A DNA stretch of 64,000 nucleotides from NCBI RefSeq assembly GCF_003325355.1, contig NZ_CP030852.1, forward strand, positions 1 to 64,000, read 5' to 3'. Below, in pieces: positions 16,494-26,024 of the stretch (positions within the stretch are counted from its first letter, which is position 1; every line of letters begins with the position of its first letter). The position numbers and the translations under genes were made by a program. Origin of the DNA: Runella rosea (GTDB lineage Bacteria > Bacteroidota > Bacteroidia > Cytophagales > Spirosomataceae). The notes under the pieces were generated by a model. That model had not been told where the DNA came from and ran no database searches. It was given only the letters and a program-made list of their open reading frames with translations.

Positions 16494-19136
16494 CTATTTT
16501 TGTTGGGCAAGGAAAGTCAGCAATGAGGCAAATTCTTCGTAAGAAAGCGCATTGACCAACCCAGAAGGCATCATCGACGTTTCCATTTCTTTACGACTGA
16601 CAATGTCAGATGTTTTAAGGGTTGTAACCTGCCCCGTAATATCTCTCAATACTACTTTGGAGGCCGATTCTTCCGTAATGAAGCCCATATAGCTTTTATT
16701 ACGCTTGGCGGTGATGAGAACCGTAGAAAATCCTTGCGAAATTGAGGCATTAGGTTTTAAGATAGATTCTGCAATCTGTTCCCGATTCATGATGGAGCCA
16801 ATTTGCCCCATGAAAGGGCCTTTCATTACTTCGCCTTTTGAAAGGCTGTGGCAGGCAATACAGCCTTGTTGGGTAAAAATCGTTTTCCCTAACGCTGCAT
16901 CTCCTTGAAATTTGGCCATGGCCAACATAACATCCTCAATCGAGGCCTCTCCTACCTGTCCTTTTTTATTTCTGATTTTTTCCAAATCGACCTTTACTTC
17001 TTCCTTCACGGCAACAGGTTCTTCTTTTCCAAACTCAGGGATTTCCATCCGATGACGGCTATTGAGGTCAATATAAAACTGCTTATCGGTCGATTTTTGC
17101 CACTCCGCCACCAAGAAATCTTTGATTGCTGCCGAAGACTCCCACGTAATTGCCTTATAATAAGGTCCGTGGGTATCGGGGCGCGTACTCCACCACCAAG
17201 ATCCATCGTATTCAGCTTCTTTTTTATAAATCCGCGAAAGTGTTGTTAGGATTTGTTTTTTTAACGATTCATCATTTGTACGCTGGTATGCAGCCATCAA
17301 CCCATTCGCAGCTTTTGAATCGTGCATGTAGCGCAACGCCCAAAGGGCAATCGTTGAGTTGGCCGTTCCAATGGCTTTTACGCAGGCATCTATCGCATTT
17401 AGGCTCACCAATGACCGAACTGCAATGTGTGCAGGAATAATGGCCGAATTTGGCGTAGCGTGGGGGCCTTCAGTGCCAATGGCAGGGGCAGCAAAAGTGG
17501 ATGGAACGGCCACTTGCAAAAGCGCATCAGCGGCCTCTGAACGACCCAAACGGCCCAGTCCAACCGTAGCCGCTACCCTAACCCGAGGAGAAGAATCTTT
17601 TAAGCCATTGAGAAAAGGCTCCGTTGGCACAGACGTCAGATTCCCCTTACGATCGGCCAATGCGCGTAGCGCAAATTCTTTCAAATCGGCATCTTGGGTT
17701 AGTGTGAGCAAATTCGCTACACCCTCAACTCCTGTGGCTTGTGCATACGTAAAAAGCGCCGCTACTCGTGCCGCAAGCGGCTTCTTTTTGTCGGTAGTTA
17801 ATTTCCAAACCGCCTTACTGTATTTTTTTGTTGGACGCGTAAGCAATTCCTGCTGAGCCGCCAATCTAGCCACTGCGCTACCTGAAGCTAAGTAGGCTGT
17901 TAACTTACTTACTGACGCTTTTTTAAGGTCAGCAAAAGGCTTGTAAACCCAGTTTTTGGGTACGGCCCGCACCACAAAGCCTTTTTTAGGATTGCCAGAA
18001 TAACCCGCACCATCCCAAGCTGAAAGATAAGCCCGCCCAGAAGCATCGATGTCGATATCGGTAATTTGGGCTAATTTTATAAACGGCTCCTCTTGCTGAG
18101 TAAAGCTGGCACCATCTGGCGTAACGCGGTGAATATAAAGCTGGCTACGGCCCCAATCTGCCATCATAGGTACGTTGTTGTATTTGGCGGGCCAGGTTGC
18201 ATCATCCATGAACAGTGCCCCTGTTCCCGAGCCGCCGCCCAGGTCAATCAGTGCAGGGATGATTTCATCAGTAAAATGTTTGAACAACACAGGATAACCG
18301 TATTCTCCAGACTGAATTTGGTTACTGAAACGAATGTTCCAACCGCCGCCATCGTTGGTATTGCCCCGGGCAAAAATATTCATGTACGGGTCAATGGCTA
18401 CGTCATAAATATTTCTCATGCCATGGGTATATACTTCCATCTCGGTACCATCAGGACGAACACGGACAATTCCCCCGCCCAACATTGTCATTTTTTTTCC
18501 TGAACGGTCGGTAGCGTTATGGAAACCAAAATCCCCAACTGCTATGTAAATCCATCCATCAATCCCCATGCGGATTCCGTTGGTAGCGTGGTCGGTACCA
18601 CGACTTTGAAGAAATTTGGGCGAACTTATGTGCTCAATGAGGAGAGATGAAGGGCCATCGGCCACCCCATCATTGTTTTTGTCTTCAAAAACCACCAAAT
18701 TCATCCCAGTTGCAATTCCCGTTTCTTTAGAAAATACGGTATGAAGTACATACACCCTGTCGCCAATTGGTAGAATTCCACGCGGATTGTCTGCCAAAGC
18801 ATATGTGGTATGTTGATCTATTTTTCCATCATTATTGGTATCAACCAATCTGACAATACTTCCGTTGCCAGGTTTTTTACCGAGTGAACCCATTTTATCA
18901 ACCCCCACATACACCTCCCCTGAAGGAGCTACTGCAATACATGCGGGGCTAGGTGTGATGTCGGCGCTGCTAAAATTAGAAATATTCAGCTCTTCGGGCC
19001 AACTTGTTGCATTCCGTAAGGAATCAATTCTGGTTGTTTTAGTATAATTTTTCGGAGTTTCTGTCTTCCACGGTTGGGTACCGTTTAAATAGAGGAAAAG
19101 CAACGAAGCAATTAGTGTGTAGGAGACTTTTAGCAT
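16494..19136 (-). CDS. PVC-type heme-binding dehydrogenase: propeller + HEAT + c-type cytochrome
   Basis: 880 aa. After a signal peptide (ASLLFLYLNG), a sorbosone-dehydrogenase-like propeller spans about residues 55-390 with calcium-type DTNNDGKIDQ motifs. HEAT repeats follow at about 400-640. The C-terminal cytochrome c domain has QQGCIACHSLSKGE with heme-binding Cys-x2-Cys-His near residue 770, and a distal Met probably in EVMKGPF or later. It is likely a periplasmic sugar dehydrogenase or electron carrier. The DUF1080 gene follows 24 bases downstream. Such pairs are common in Planctomycetes and Cytophagales. The 1-1989 gene is a shorter relative. Confidence 0.85.
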   Translation of the reverse strand: MLKVSYTLIASLLFLYLNGTQPWKTETPKNYTKTTRIDSLRNATSWPEELNISNFSSADITPSPACIAVAPSGEVYVGVDKMGSLGKKPGNGSIVRLVDTNNDGKIDQHTTYALADNPRGILPIGDRVYVLHTVFSKETGIATGMNLVVFEDKNNDGVADGPSSLLIEHISSPKFLQSRGTDHATNGIRMGIDGWIYIAVGDFGFHNATDRSGKKMTMLGGGIVRVRPDGTEMEVYTHGMRNIYDVAIDPYMNIFARGNTNDGGGWNIRFSNQIQSGEYGYPVLFKHFTDEIIPALIDLGGGSGTGALFMDDATWPAKYNNVPMMADWGRSQLYIHRVTPDGASFTQQEEPFIKLAQITDIDIDASGRAYLSAWDGAGYSGNPKKGFVVRAVPKNWVYKPFADLKKASVSKLTAYLASGSAVARLAAQQELLTRPTKKYSKAVWKLTTDKKKPLAARVAALFTYAQATGVEGVANLLTLTQDADLKEFALRALADRKGNLTSVPTEPFLNGLKDSSPRVRVAATVGLGRLGRSEAADALLQVAVPSTFAAPAIGTEGPHATPNSAIIPAHIAVRSLVSLNAIDACVKAIGTANSTIALWALRYMHDSKAANGLMAAYQRTNDESLKKQILTTLSRIYKKEAEYDGSWWWSTRPDTHGPYYKAITWESSAAIKDFLVAEWQKSTDKQFYIDLNSRHRMEIPEFGKEEPVAVKEEVKVDLEKIRNKKGQVGEASIEDVMLAMAKFQGDAALGKTIFTQQGCIACHSLSKGEVMKGPFMGQIGSIMNREQIAESILKPNASISQGFSTVLITAKRNKSYMGFITEESASKVVLRDITGQVTTLKTSDIVSRKEMETSMMPSGLVNALSYEEFASLLTFLAQQK

Positions 19137-19384
19137 ATAAGATAGAAATTGATGGTCATTGAGTAAAGAAACGATTTAACGGATTATAATGAAGCGTCTA
19201 TGGCTTTTGATGATTTATTTACTACATAAACTTTCGTTTTAGAATAAAAGACGGGTTGGTTCCCTCATAACTCACGCAAAACTACTAATTCAACCGAATG
19301 AATATACCTTTTTCCTAGATTTGAAAGCCAAATAGGTATATTTAAAATCTTGAGTGATGTCGTAAGCAAACTTAACTTTTGACG

Positions 19385-19423
19385 TTTTAATCATAAGTGC
19401 AAGTTTTGCACTTATGATTAAAA
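19385..19423. repeat. 18-bp perfect inverted repeat, candidate parS copy 1
   Basis: Arms TTTTAATCATAAGTGCAA (19385-19402) and its complement (19406-19423) flank GTT. The core is shared with the repeat at 19565-19593. It lies downstream of parB, about 190 bases from the parB stop, in a gap without genes (19137-19615). Confidence 0.65.
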
Positions 19424-19564
19424 TACTGTATATCAGTTATTTGCAATGTTTTTTATTTCTTTTAAACATAATCTAAGAAACGTTTAATTCGTATCTTTTT
19501 TAAGAGAATAACGGAAAAGCTACTGAGTTTTTTTGCCAAGATTTTATTTTGAACCGAAAGAAAA

Positions 19565-19593
19565 TCCATATGTGCAAGTTTTGCACTTATGGA
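19565..19593. repeat. Inverted repeat, candidate parS copy 2
   Basis: Arms TCCATATGTGCAA and TTGCACTTATGGA flank GTT with one mismatch. The stretch GTGCAAGTTTTGCACTTATG is identical to copy 1, 175 bases away. It is 23 bases beyond the parB stop and could also be a terminator. Confidence 0.6.
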
Positions 19594-19615
19594 TAAAACA
19601 ATGATTATCAATAAA

Positions 19616-20458
19616 TTACAAATATTTTTTCAATTCTTTTACCTTTTGCACGAGCAGTGCGTAGTCTGACTTTGAAACCATATTTGTCGCAATTCGGGCT
19701 ACTTCCTTTTTTCGTTGCGCCAACTCTTCCAGAAAAGGAGATGATTCAGTTTTGGAGGGTTCAGAAAGTGATTCGAAGGATTGAAACGCTCCTTCGGCTA
19801 CATCTTCCCGTTTGCCTAATTCCTGAATAGTCGTTTTCTTCAAAGCGGCGTTACCAGCCAATACTTGTTGACGTAGCTCTGGCGAAAACTTTGAAATACC
19901 CTTGGCAAAATTTCCGTCGTTTTTGATCGTGCGCTGACTTACTTTGTATTCGTCGGCCAGCTGCTTTGAGATGTCTATTCCCCCTTCTTCGCGGTCGTAT
20001 TTTCCCTTGCGGCCTTTTTCGCGGTTGTACCTCAGCCCCCTAAAAAAAGATAATTGCTCGGGGCTTAAATTTCGCCGTCCTAGTTGAAAGTCAATCATGT
20101 AATCCTTGACTTTCTCAAGGTCATCAAACTTTAAAAGTACAATTTTAAAATCAATCGTGTATTTTTCGCAAATCGTGTATCGATTGTGCCCATCAATGAG
20201 TACATAAGCCACTTCCTCAGAATCATCCAAGCCCGCCACTTTTCGGGTTGTTTCCCATACAGCCAACGGGTCTTTACATCCCTGACTCAGGATATTTGCT
20301 TCTAGCATGGCCAATTCATCAGTCGTCAGCGGGGTAATAAATTGACGAAGTTCTTCCAGAATGATGAGTTGTTTCTTTATTTTTTCCACTTCAGAAAATG
20401 CTGAACCGGGCAATTGAGCGGTTGCTTTTTTGATACCCGACATGAAATCTTTTGCCAT
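19616..20458 (-). CDS. parB: ParB/RepB/Spo0J family partition protein
   Basis: 280 aa. The ParB N-terminal domain covers about residues 35-125 and contains the box IDGHNRYTICEKY; the central HTH is SKQLADEYKVSQRTIKNDGNFAKG at about 165-190. The C-terminal part is helical and Lys/Glu-rich (EELAQRKKEVARI). It binds a centromere-like site and works with ParA to segregate the replicon. It follows parA by 14 bases on the same strand. The two related palindromes just downstream are plausible binding sites. The sequence is a plasmid-type divergent ParB, not a chromosomal one. Confidence 0.88.
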   Translation of the reverse strand: MAKDFMSGIKKATAQLPGSAFSEVEKIKKQLIILEELRQFITPLTTDELAMLEANILSQGCKDPLAVWETTRKVAGLDDSEEVAYVLIDGHNRYTICEKYTIDFKIVLLKFDDLEKVKDYMIDFQLGRRNLSPEQLSFFRGLRYNREKGRKGKYDREEGGIDISKQLADEYKVSQRTIKNDGNFAKGISKFSPELRQQVLAGNAALKKTTIQELGKREDVAEGAFQSFESLSEPSKTESSPFLEELAQRKKEVARIATNMVSKSDYALLVQKVKELKKYL

Positions 20459-20472
20459 ATCTCGAAGAAAGT

Positions 20473-21423
20473 TTATGCAGTTGCTAGTTCTTGAGCCAGT
20501 GCCAAGTACTGATTAGCGGAATTAGATTTGGGAGAATATTCAAACAGGTCTTGTTTGGCGACCTGCGATTGTTTGATGACCGTGGAGGTTTCAATCAGGG
20601 TGTCAAAAATGGTAAAATGCCCATAAACCTGACGAATATGATCAATCATGGTACGATGAACGCTCTGATTTTTATGAACCATTGTAAAGAAAATTCCCCT
20701 TACTCGTAAGGAATAATTCAAATGTTCTCTAATCTCAAAAATCCGATTGAATAGATTCTCAACCCCATGATAAGCAGATGCTTCGGGCTGAATCGGAATG
20801 AGGCATTCGTGAGAGGCAACCAACGCACAGGTAGTCAGCACATTAAGTGCGGGCGGGCAGTCAATCAGAATAAAATCGTATTCAGAGAGGAGAGGAGCAA
20901 GTTTGTTGGATAATCGCTTCTCACTACCGATTGAATTTACCAGTTCTAACTCCCGGTAAGCCATTTGAATATCAGAGGGTGATAAATGCAGTTTTGACTC
21001 AATTTCGATAATTGGTAGGTCTCTTTTATCCAACAAAGAATCAATTATCTGGGTTTCGGGTTGATGAATTCCAAAGCACTGCGATAAATTTCCCTGCGAA
21101 TCCATGTCAAGCATCAGCACGCGGTTCCCGAGTAAACTCAGCGCTTTGCCAAGGTTGATGGTGGACGTTGTCTTCCCGACTCCTCCTTTGTGATTAACGA
21201 TGGATATTACTTTGGCTTTACTGAATTGCTCCTCCGAAAAACCGTAGTTTCTCAATACGGGCCCCAATTTGGCCAAGTGGTTCTCGTTGAGGTTTATCAG
21301 TCCCCCCTGCGCTTTATAGAGGGTTTTGGAAGGCAATCCCGCCTCTTTTTCAATTTGTGAATGGTTTAATGCAGGTTTTGATCTAAGAAACCGAAACACA
21401 ATATCCTGTGTCAACATCAGCAA
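20473..21423 (-). CDS. parA: ParA family ATPase with N-terminal HTH
   Basis: 316 aa. The N-terminal region (about 1-60: NHSQIEKEAGLPSKTLYKA) looks like a DNA-binding HTH, as in plasmid type Ia ParA proteins that repress their own operon. The ATPase has a deviant Walker A HKGGVGKTT near residue 75, MLDMDSQGNLSQ and Walker B FILIDCPPAL. It segregates DNA with ParB, encoded 14 bases downstream. Self-regulation would use the TTAGATA repeats upstream of the start. Confidence 0.9.
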   Translation of the reverse strand: MLMLTQDIVFRFLRSKPALNHSQIEKEAGLPSKTLYKAQGGLINLNENHLAKLGPVLRNYGFSEEQFSKAKVISIVNHKGGVGKTTSTINLGKALSLLGNRVLMLDMDSQGNLSQCFGIHQPETQIIDSLLDKRDLPIIEIESKLHLSPSDIQMAYRELELVNSIGSEKRLSNKLAPLLSEYDFILIDCPPALNVLTTCALVASHECLIPIQPEASAYHGVENLFNRIFEIREHLNYSLRVRGIFFTMVHKNQSVHRTMIDHIRQVYGHFTIFDTLIETSTVIKQSQVAKQDLFEYSPKSNSANQYLALAQELATA

Positions 21424-21448
21424 TAAGGGTTAGAGTACATAGCCAAAA

Positions 21449-21498
21449 TTAGATATAATTTTATCAATATCTCTTTATTTAGATATAAAATTATCTAA
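21449..21498. promoter_or_regulatory. parA promoter region with TTAGATA repeats
   Basis: TTAGATA at 21449-21455 and a perfect inverted pair TTAGATA (21479-21485) with TATCTAA (21492-21498), 6 bases apart, lie 25-75 bases upstream of parA. They could be operators for the ParA HTH domain. The remaining gap to 21781 is AT-rich with no gene seen. Confidence 0.55.
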
Positions 21499-21781
21499 TT
21501 TTTTCACCCGAATTCTTAAAGATCTTTTTTAATATAGGCTTTTTGAGCTTTGCCAATCCGATATATAGCTGATGCTAGGAAATTCACTTTAGGGCACTGG
21601 CTTAATTATTTTCAATTTAAAACGAAGAAAAGAGTACACTTGTTATCTTGATATTGATGTTTGACAATAGTGCAACGTTTGCAATATAGTAAAGTAGAAT
21701 CTTTCGTTTGTAAAAGCAGAATTGTTACTAATTATTCGACGATTGTCCATAGTTCAAAGGCCATTATTTTATGTAAAACGC

Positions 21782-22588
21782 TTATTCATACCGTTTTTTC
21801 AACAGATTCAACATAAACACATTGATTTCCCATTGACTCGCCACGGGTTGCTGCGTATAAGGCAATACGGGCATGTAAGTAGCGGGGCCAAACTCGGTAT
21901 TCATTGTAAGTTGGGTTCCGTTCTTGCGATGTATTTCTACTATTTTATCCCACCATAACAGATGAGTTTCAAAAGTTTCTTTCCATTCGGGGGCACGGGG
22001 ATCATTTACCTGCGGGCCTTCAATGTGACCAATGCGGGTGTGGATATGATCGGTATGGCTCAGGGCTAATTCAACAGCTTCTGGTTGGTCGGCCAATAGC
22101 GATTCATGCACATTACACCAGTGTGAAATGTCCAATGTAATGCGTAAATCGGAAATTTGGGTAAGATAGTGTTGAGTTATGTGTGCCGCAAACAGGCTCT
22201 TGCCACGGTGAGTTTCGTGGATGATTTTAACGCCTGTTTCTTTTGAAATACGAGCGGCGACTTCAAATAAACGCTTATTTTGCTCAAAACTGAAATAGTC
22301 CTTTCCCGATTGGCAATTGATGAAAACAGGGTTGGCCGAAGAAAGGTGTCTTAGGTATTTTTCGTAATTTTCGGCGTGCTCGTCAAGATCCCTTTCAAAA
22401 GATTGGTAATATTGACCGATGAATTCAAGGTCGTATTGTTTGAATATATCCAGAATTTCCTGTTTTTTTTTAACTTCTAGAGGCAGTGCCATTTCTACCC
22501 CATCATAGCCCACCTCTTTTACATTTTTGCAGAACGTATCAAATGGCAGCATATTACCCCAGGCCGGAGCGTAGAACTTAATTTTCAT
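21782..22588 (-). CDS. Sugar phosphate isomerase/epimerase (TIM barrel)
   Basis: 268 aa, xylose-isomerase-like TIM barrel. Hallmarks are GYDGVEMALPLE near residue 27, VKIIHETHRGKS near 122, and LDISHWCNVHES near 152, with metal ligands expected in E, H and D/H of these boxes and TEFGP near 237. No signal peptide, so it is cytoplasmic. It is separated from the upstream PhyH gene by 421 bases that contain a terminator, so it probably has its own promoter. Sugar substrate unknown. Confidence 0.85.
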   Translation of the reverse strand: MKIKFYAPAWGNMLPFDTFCKNVKEVGYDGVEMALPLEVKKKQEILDIFKQYDLEFIGQYYQSFERDLDEHAENYEKYLRHLSSANPVFINCQSGKDYFSFEQNKRLFEVAARISKETGVKIIHETHRGKSLFAAHITQHYLTQISDLRITLDISHWCNVHESLLADQPEAVELALSHTDHIHTRIGHIEGPQVNDPRAPEWKETFETHLLWWDKIVEIHRKNGTQLTMNTEFGPATYMPVLPYTQQPVASQWEINVFMLNLLKKRYE

Positions 22589-22701
22589 GCTATTTTTATT
22601 ATTGGGTAAATATTCGCTTTTGATTGAAAAGGTTGAACTGCTATTCTTGTTCCCAATGATATGAGTTAGGTTCTAGGTTCATCATTTTTTCTGTTTTGTT
22701 T

Positions 22702-22735
22702 AAAAATTAGGTAGTCAGTTGACCACCTAATTTTT
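22702..22735 (-). terminator. Rho-independent terminator after the sugar operon
   Basis: AAAAATTAGGT (22702-22712) pairs with ACCTAATTTTT (22725-22735); read on the minus strand the stem ends in a U tract. It lies 275 bases beyond the PhyH stop. The rest of 22589-23009 holds no gene that I can see. Confidence 0.65.
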
Positions 22736-23009
22736 GCATTCATTTATCTACTAATTATTCTCAATCACTTCATTTTTTAAATTTACATACTAGATTATGA
22801 CAAACCACAATTCAAAAAAAACTATTTATTCTTAGAAGAATCGAATGTTATGTACTTTTCCCGTTTTTAGAATTCTTTTTTAATACAAAAGCATTCACTA
22901 AACCATAACCAGTATTCACCTAAAAAACCATCAATTACCATTGTTTTAGCAAACACATGCCCCTAATATTCCTAAAGGTGGTATAGAAAAAGTGCCCAAA
23001 ACAGTCTAT

Positions 23010-23798
23010 CTATTTGACCAGAAAATCGGCATTATCTGTAATACTTACCGCATCTTCGGCCAATAAATCGCCTTTAAAAGGCTCAATCGGGGTGTAGCTG
23101 CTGGTGTGAACATCTTTGTAGGGTTTATTACTCGACAAGTTATATGCCGTAATAATTGACCAACGAGGCTTGTCTGATAAATTGGCCGCTGAAGCGTGAA
23201 GGGTATTACAATGAAAAAAAGCAGTATCTCCTGCAGCCATCTCCAAATAGTCCAACGGCATAATTTTGAGGGCTTCGTTTACTTTTTCCATGTCAGCCCC
23301 AACCTGTTCTCCCGCAAAACCGTGCTCAACCCGTCCCATTTTGTGCGACCCTCGAATCATCTGTAAACAGCCGTTTTCTTTAGTTGCTGGGGTGAGAGCA
23401 GTCAGCACACTGAGCATATCAGGCAATAAAAACCCGTTGTTTTTGTACCAATAGCCATAGTCTTGGTGCCATTCCCATGCTCCGCCCGTTTTGGGTTCTT
23501 TCTGCATCAATTTTGAATGATAATGCGCTGCCTTGCCACCCAATATCTGTTCTACGCCCCTTACGATCCGCTCAGAACGTGCAAATTTACTGTATAGGCT
23601 TTCATCCAGCGAATACCACAAGGCCAGTTTTGTTTTCAAGCCCGAAGCATCAGTACGGTCATAACTTTTTTTTCTCATCACGTCATCTTTAATGGCTATT
23701 TTGTACAATAAATCTACCTCTTCTTGCGTGAAGAAATTGCGAACCACAACGTAGCCATCACGGTGATAGGTGTCGAGGTGTTCTTTCGTAAATTCCAT
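23010..23798 (-). CDS. Phytanoyl-CoA dioxygenase (PhyH) family protein
   Basis: 262 aa. The Fe(II)/2-oxoglutarate dioxygenase fold is shown by the N-terminus HRDGYVVVRNFFTQEEVDLL, the iron motif His-x-Asp in EWHQDYGYWY near residue 112 and the distal His in FFHCNTLHASAAN near 198. Members hydroxylate various small molecules; the substrate is not predictable. It is the last gene of the sugar operon, following the MFS gene by 14 bases. Confidence 0.85.
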   Translation of the reverse strand: MEFTKEHLDTYHRDGYVVVRNFFTQEEVDLLYKIAIKDDVMRKKSYDRTDASGLKTKLALWYSLDESLYSKFARSERIVRGVEQILGGKAAHYHSKLMQKEPKTGGAWEWHQDYGYWYKNNGFLLPDMLSVLTALTPATKENGCLQMIRGSHKMGRVEHGFAGEQVGADMEKVNEALKIMPLDYLEMAAGDTAFFHCNTLHASAANLSDKPRWSIITAYNLSSNKPYKDVHTSSYTPIEPFKGDLLAEDAVSITDNADFLVK

Positions 23799-23812
23799 GA
23801 TTGTATCAGTTT

Positions 23813-25091
23813 TTAAGATTTAACAGCATCAATATCGGGGACTAACAAATGAATGATTAGCAGAGCAGCACCATACATCGAAGCAGCAATAAAGAACAGG
23901 CTCTTATAACTGCCTGTGGCTTCCAGCAAATGCCCCGTGGCAGTGGCCATCAGCATCCCTCCGACAGCACCTGCCATACCGATAAACCCAACGACGGTTC
24001 CAACGTCTTTCTTTGGAAAAAAAATCGGTTGCCAAGGTGTACATATTGGCCGACCACCCTGTATGCGCAGCCATACCAAGACCTATTAGCAGTACTGCCG
24101 ACCACAAATTGGCAATGCCAGATACCCAATAAATTGGGGTGACAAGCAGGGCACAGAGAAGTAATGTTGTTTTTCGTGCTGCGTTGATACTCCAACCCAT
24201 TTGCAGGAATTTGGACGAAAGCCAGCCCCCACCAATACTTCCCGCATCGGCAATCAAATAGGCGGTAATGAGCGGTAAACCGATTTTATCTAATTGAAGT
24301 CCGTAAGTTGAGTATAAATATTTGGGCAACCAGTAGAGAAAAAACCACCAAATAGGATCGGTCATGAATTTTCCGATGGCTATTGCCCAAACCTTTCGGG
24401 TACGAATAATTTCCCAAAGTGAAGCTGGATTTTCATCATTAATTTCAACATCTTCTTTGATCAGGGCCACTTCCGCTGCATTGACTGAAGGGTGATTTTC
24501 GGGCCCATGAACCATTTTTACCCAGAAAAAAAGCCAGATAAACCCAAGTAACCCCGTCAAGATAAAAGCCCATTGCCACCCAAAATTGAGTGCAATTATA
24601 GGAACAGTAAGCGGGGCAACAATGGCCCCGATGTTGGATCCAGAATTAAAAATGCCCGTTGCAAATGCCCGCTCTTTTCGGGGAAACCACTCCGAAATAG
24701 TTTTAATGGCTGCTGGAAAATTTCCTGCCTCCCCTACCCCCAAAGCCAACCGAGCAACTCCGAATCCAAAGGGAGTCCGTGCTAGTGCATGACCCATAGC
24801 CGCCAGCGACCATACCGCAATGGAAAGAATAAACCCTTTTTTTGTTCCTAAAAAGTCAATCATTTTACCCACCATCAGCAAACCAATGGCATACGAAAAC
24901 TGAAATGCCGTGACGATGTAGCCGTATTCGATTTCCGACCAACCGATTTCCGTTTGGAGCTGAGGTGCCAAAATTGACAAAACCTGACGGTCAACATAGT
25001 TGATAGTTGTAGCAAAAAAAAGCAAGGCGCAAATCCACCAACGCCTGAACGTCGGTTTCTCTAAGTGTAATATTTCAGGCTGAATTTTCAT
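23813..25091 (-). CDS. MFS transporter (hexuronate/anion-symporter type), frameshifted
   Basis: The first frame (395 codons from 25091) carries about ten membrane segments and the MFS loop GKMIDFLGTKKG, then diverges after LATDFF. On the minus strand eight Ts precede CCAAAGAAAGAC; removing one T restores PKKDVGTVVGFIGMAGAV and two more membrane segments down to the stop at 23813. The full protein is about 425 aa. The N-terminus FRRWWICALLFFATTINYVDRQVL resembles the ACS/ExuT group that moves hexuronates or other sugar acids. The start overlaps the end of the TIM-barrel gene by 4 bases. The break is either real or a homopolymer error at 24016-24023. Confidence 0.8.
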
Positions 25092-25990
25092 TGCTCGTAT
25101 TCCAAACGTGATTTATACCCTTTCCAAATCGCCATGGTATTTTGGACAAGCTGTGGTTTGTTGCCTTTAATATTGTAACACTGTATACCAATCGGCCCTT
25201 TGAATTTCAGATCTTTGACCACGTATTTGAGCAAGCCATAGGTATCAAAACTGCCCGTGCCAAGCGGTAAAATATAGTCATCCCAAATGGTTTTCTGCGA
25301 TGTCATCACATCGTTGGCCCCGCAAATCGTAATCATTTTTAGATAAGGTTTTAATTCTTTCAGGTGGGGTTTGAGTTGCGTACGTTCGGCGGCGGAGGTT
25401 GTTGCCAGCCAATGACACAGATTAAAAGTGAGTCCCACATTTTTACGATTGATTTGCTTGATGAGTAACATTGCATGATTGGTACGTTCCACATAAAAAC
25501 CATGATGCGGATAAATAGCGACCTGCAATCCCGCAGCTTTGGCCCAATCGCTTAATTGAGTAACCAATCTCACCACCAAGGTATCCGCCCCGTGCGATGA
25601 GGGCTTGAAACGGGCCGCATCGACAATGATAAAAGGTGCAATGATAGTTTTACTGCCTTTTAGCTGTTGGATGTACTCTTCCAAACGCATATCAATATAT
25701 GGTTCCTTCAGCTCCACCCGCACGTAAAAATAAGAACCTGCAAATTGATGTTTATCCAATGCAGCCTTCATCCCTTCAAAACTTTGCGTTTGGTTGATTT
25801 CGATGCCGTCGAAGCCCGCTTTTTTGACCAATTCCACCTGTTTATCAAATGTATTATAGGTAGAATCACCGCGAATGATGTTGTGCAAAGTAAAAAAATC
25901 GTTTTTGATTTTTTGGGCAGATGCAATTGCAGCACAACCCAGCCAGAAGAAAAGTAGAAAAAAGTACACCCTTAGTGCCATTTTTTGCAT
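25088..25990 (-). CDS. Secreted sugar phosphate isomerase/epimerase (TIM barrel)
   Basis: About 300 aa from the Met at 25990 (MQKMALRVYFFLLFFWLG), which gives a signal peptide or lipoprotein-like leader ending IASAQ. The barrel boxes are AGFDGIEINQ, VAIYPHHGFYVE and LTFNLCHWLATT. Exported relatives of inosose dehydratase occur in many Bacteroidota sugar clusters. It overlaps the MFS gene by 4 bases and lies 34 bases after the Gfo/Idh/MocA stop, so it is part of the same operon. Confidence 0.8.
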   Translation of the reverse strand: MQKMALRVYFFLLFFWLGCAAIASAQKIKNDFFTLHNIIRGDSTYNTFDKQVELVKKAGFDGIEINQTQSFEGMKAALDKHQFAGSYFYVRVELKEPYIDMRLEEYIQQLKGSKTIIAPFIIVDAARFKPSSHGADTLVVRLVTQLSDWAKAAGLQVAIYPHHGFYVERTNHAMLLIKQINRKNVGLTFNLCHWLATTSAAERTQLKPHLKELKPYLKMITICGANDVMTSQKTIWDDYILPLGTGSFDTYGLLKYVVKDLKFKGPIGIQCYNIKGNKPQLVQNTMAIWKGYKSRLEYEQ

Positions 25991-26024
25991 TATTTGTGCC
26001 GGACCGCCAGCGCGGTTAAAATAT

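Noticed and set aside
19385-19593. Chromosomal-type parS
   Set aside because: The core differs from TGTTTCACGTGAAACA; only a plasmid-type site is considered.
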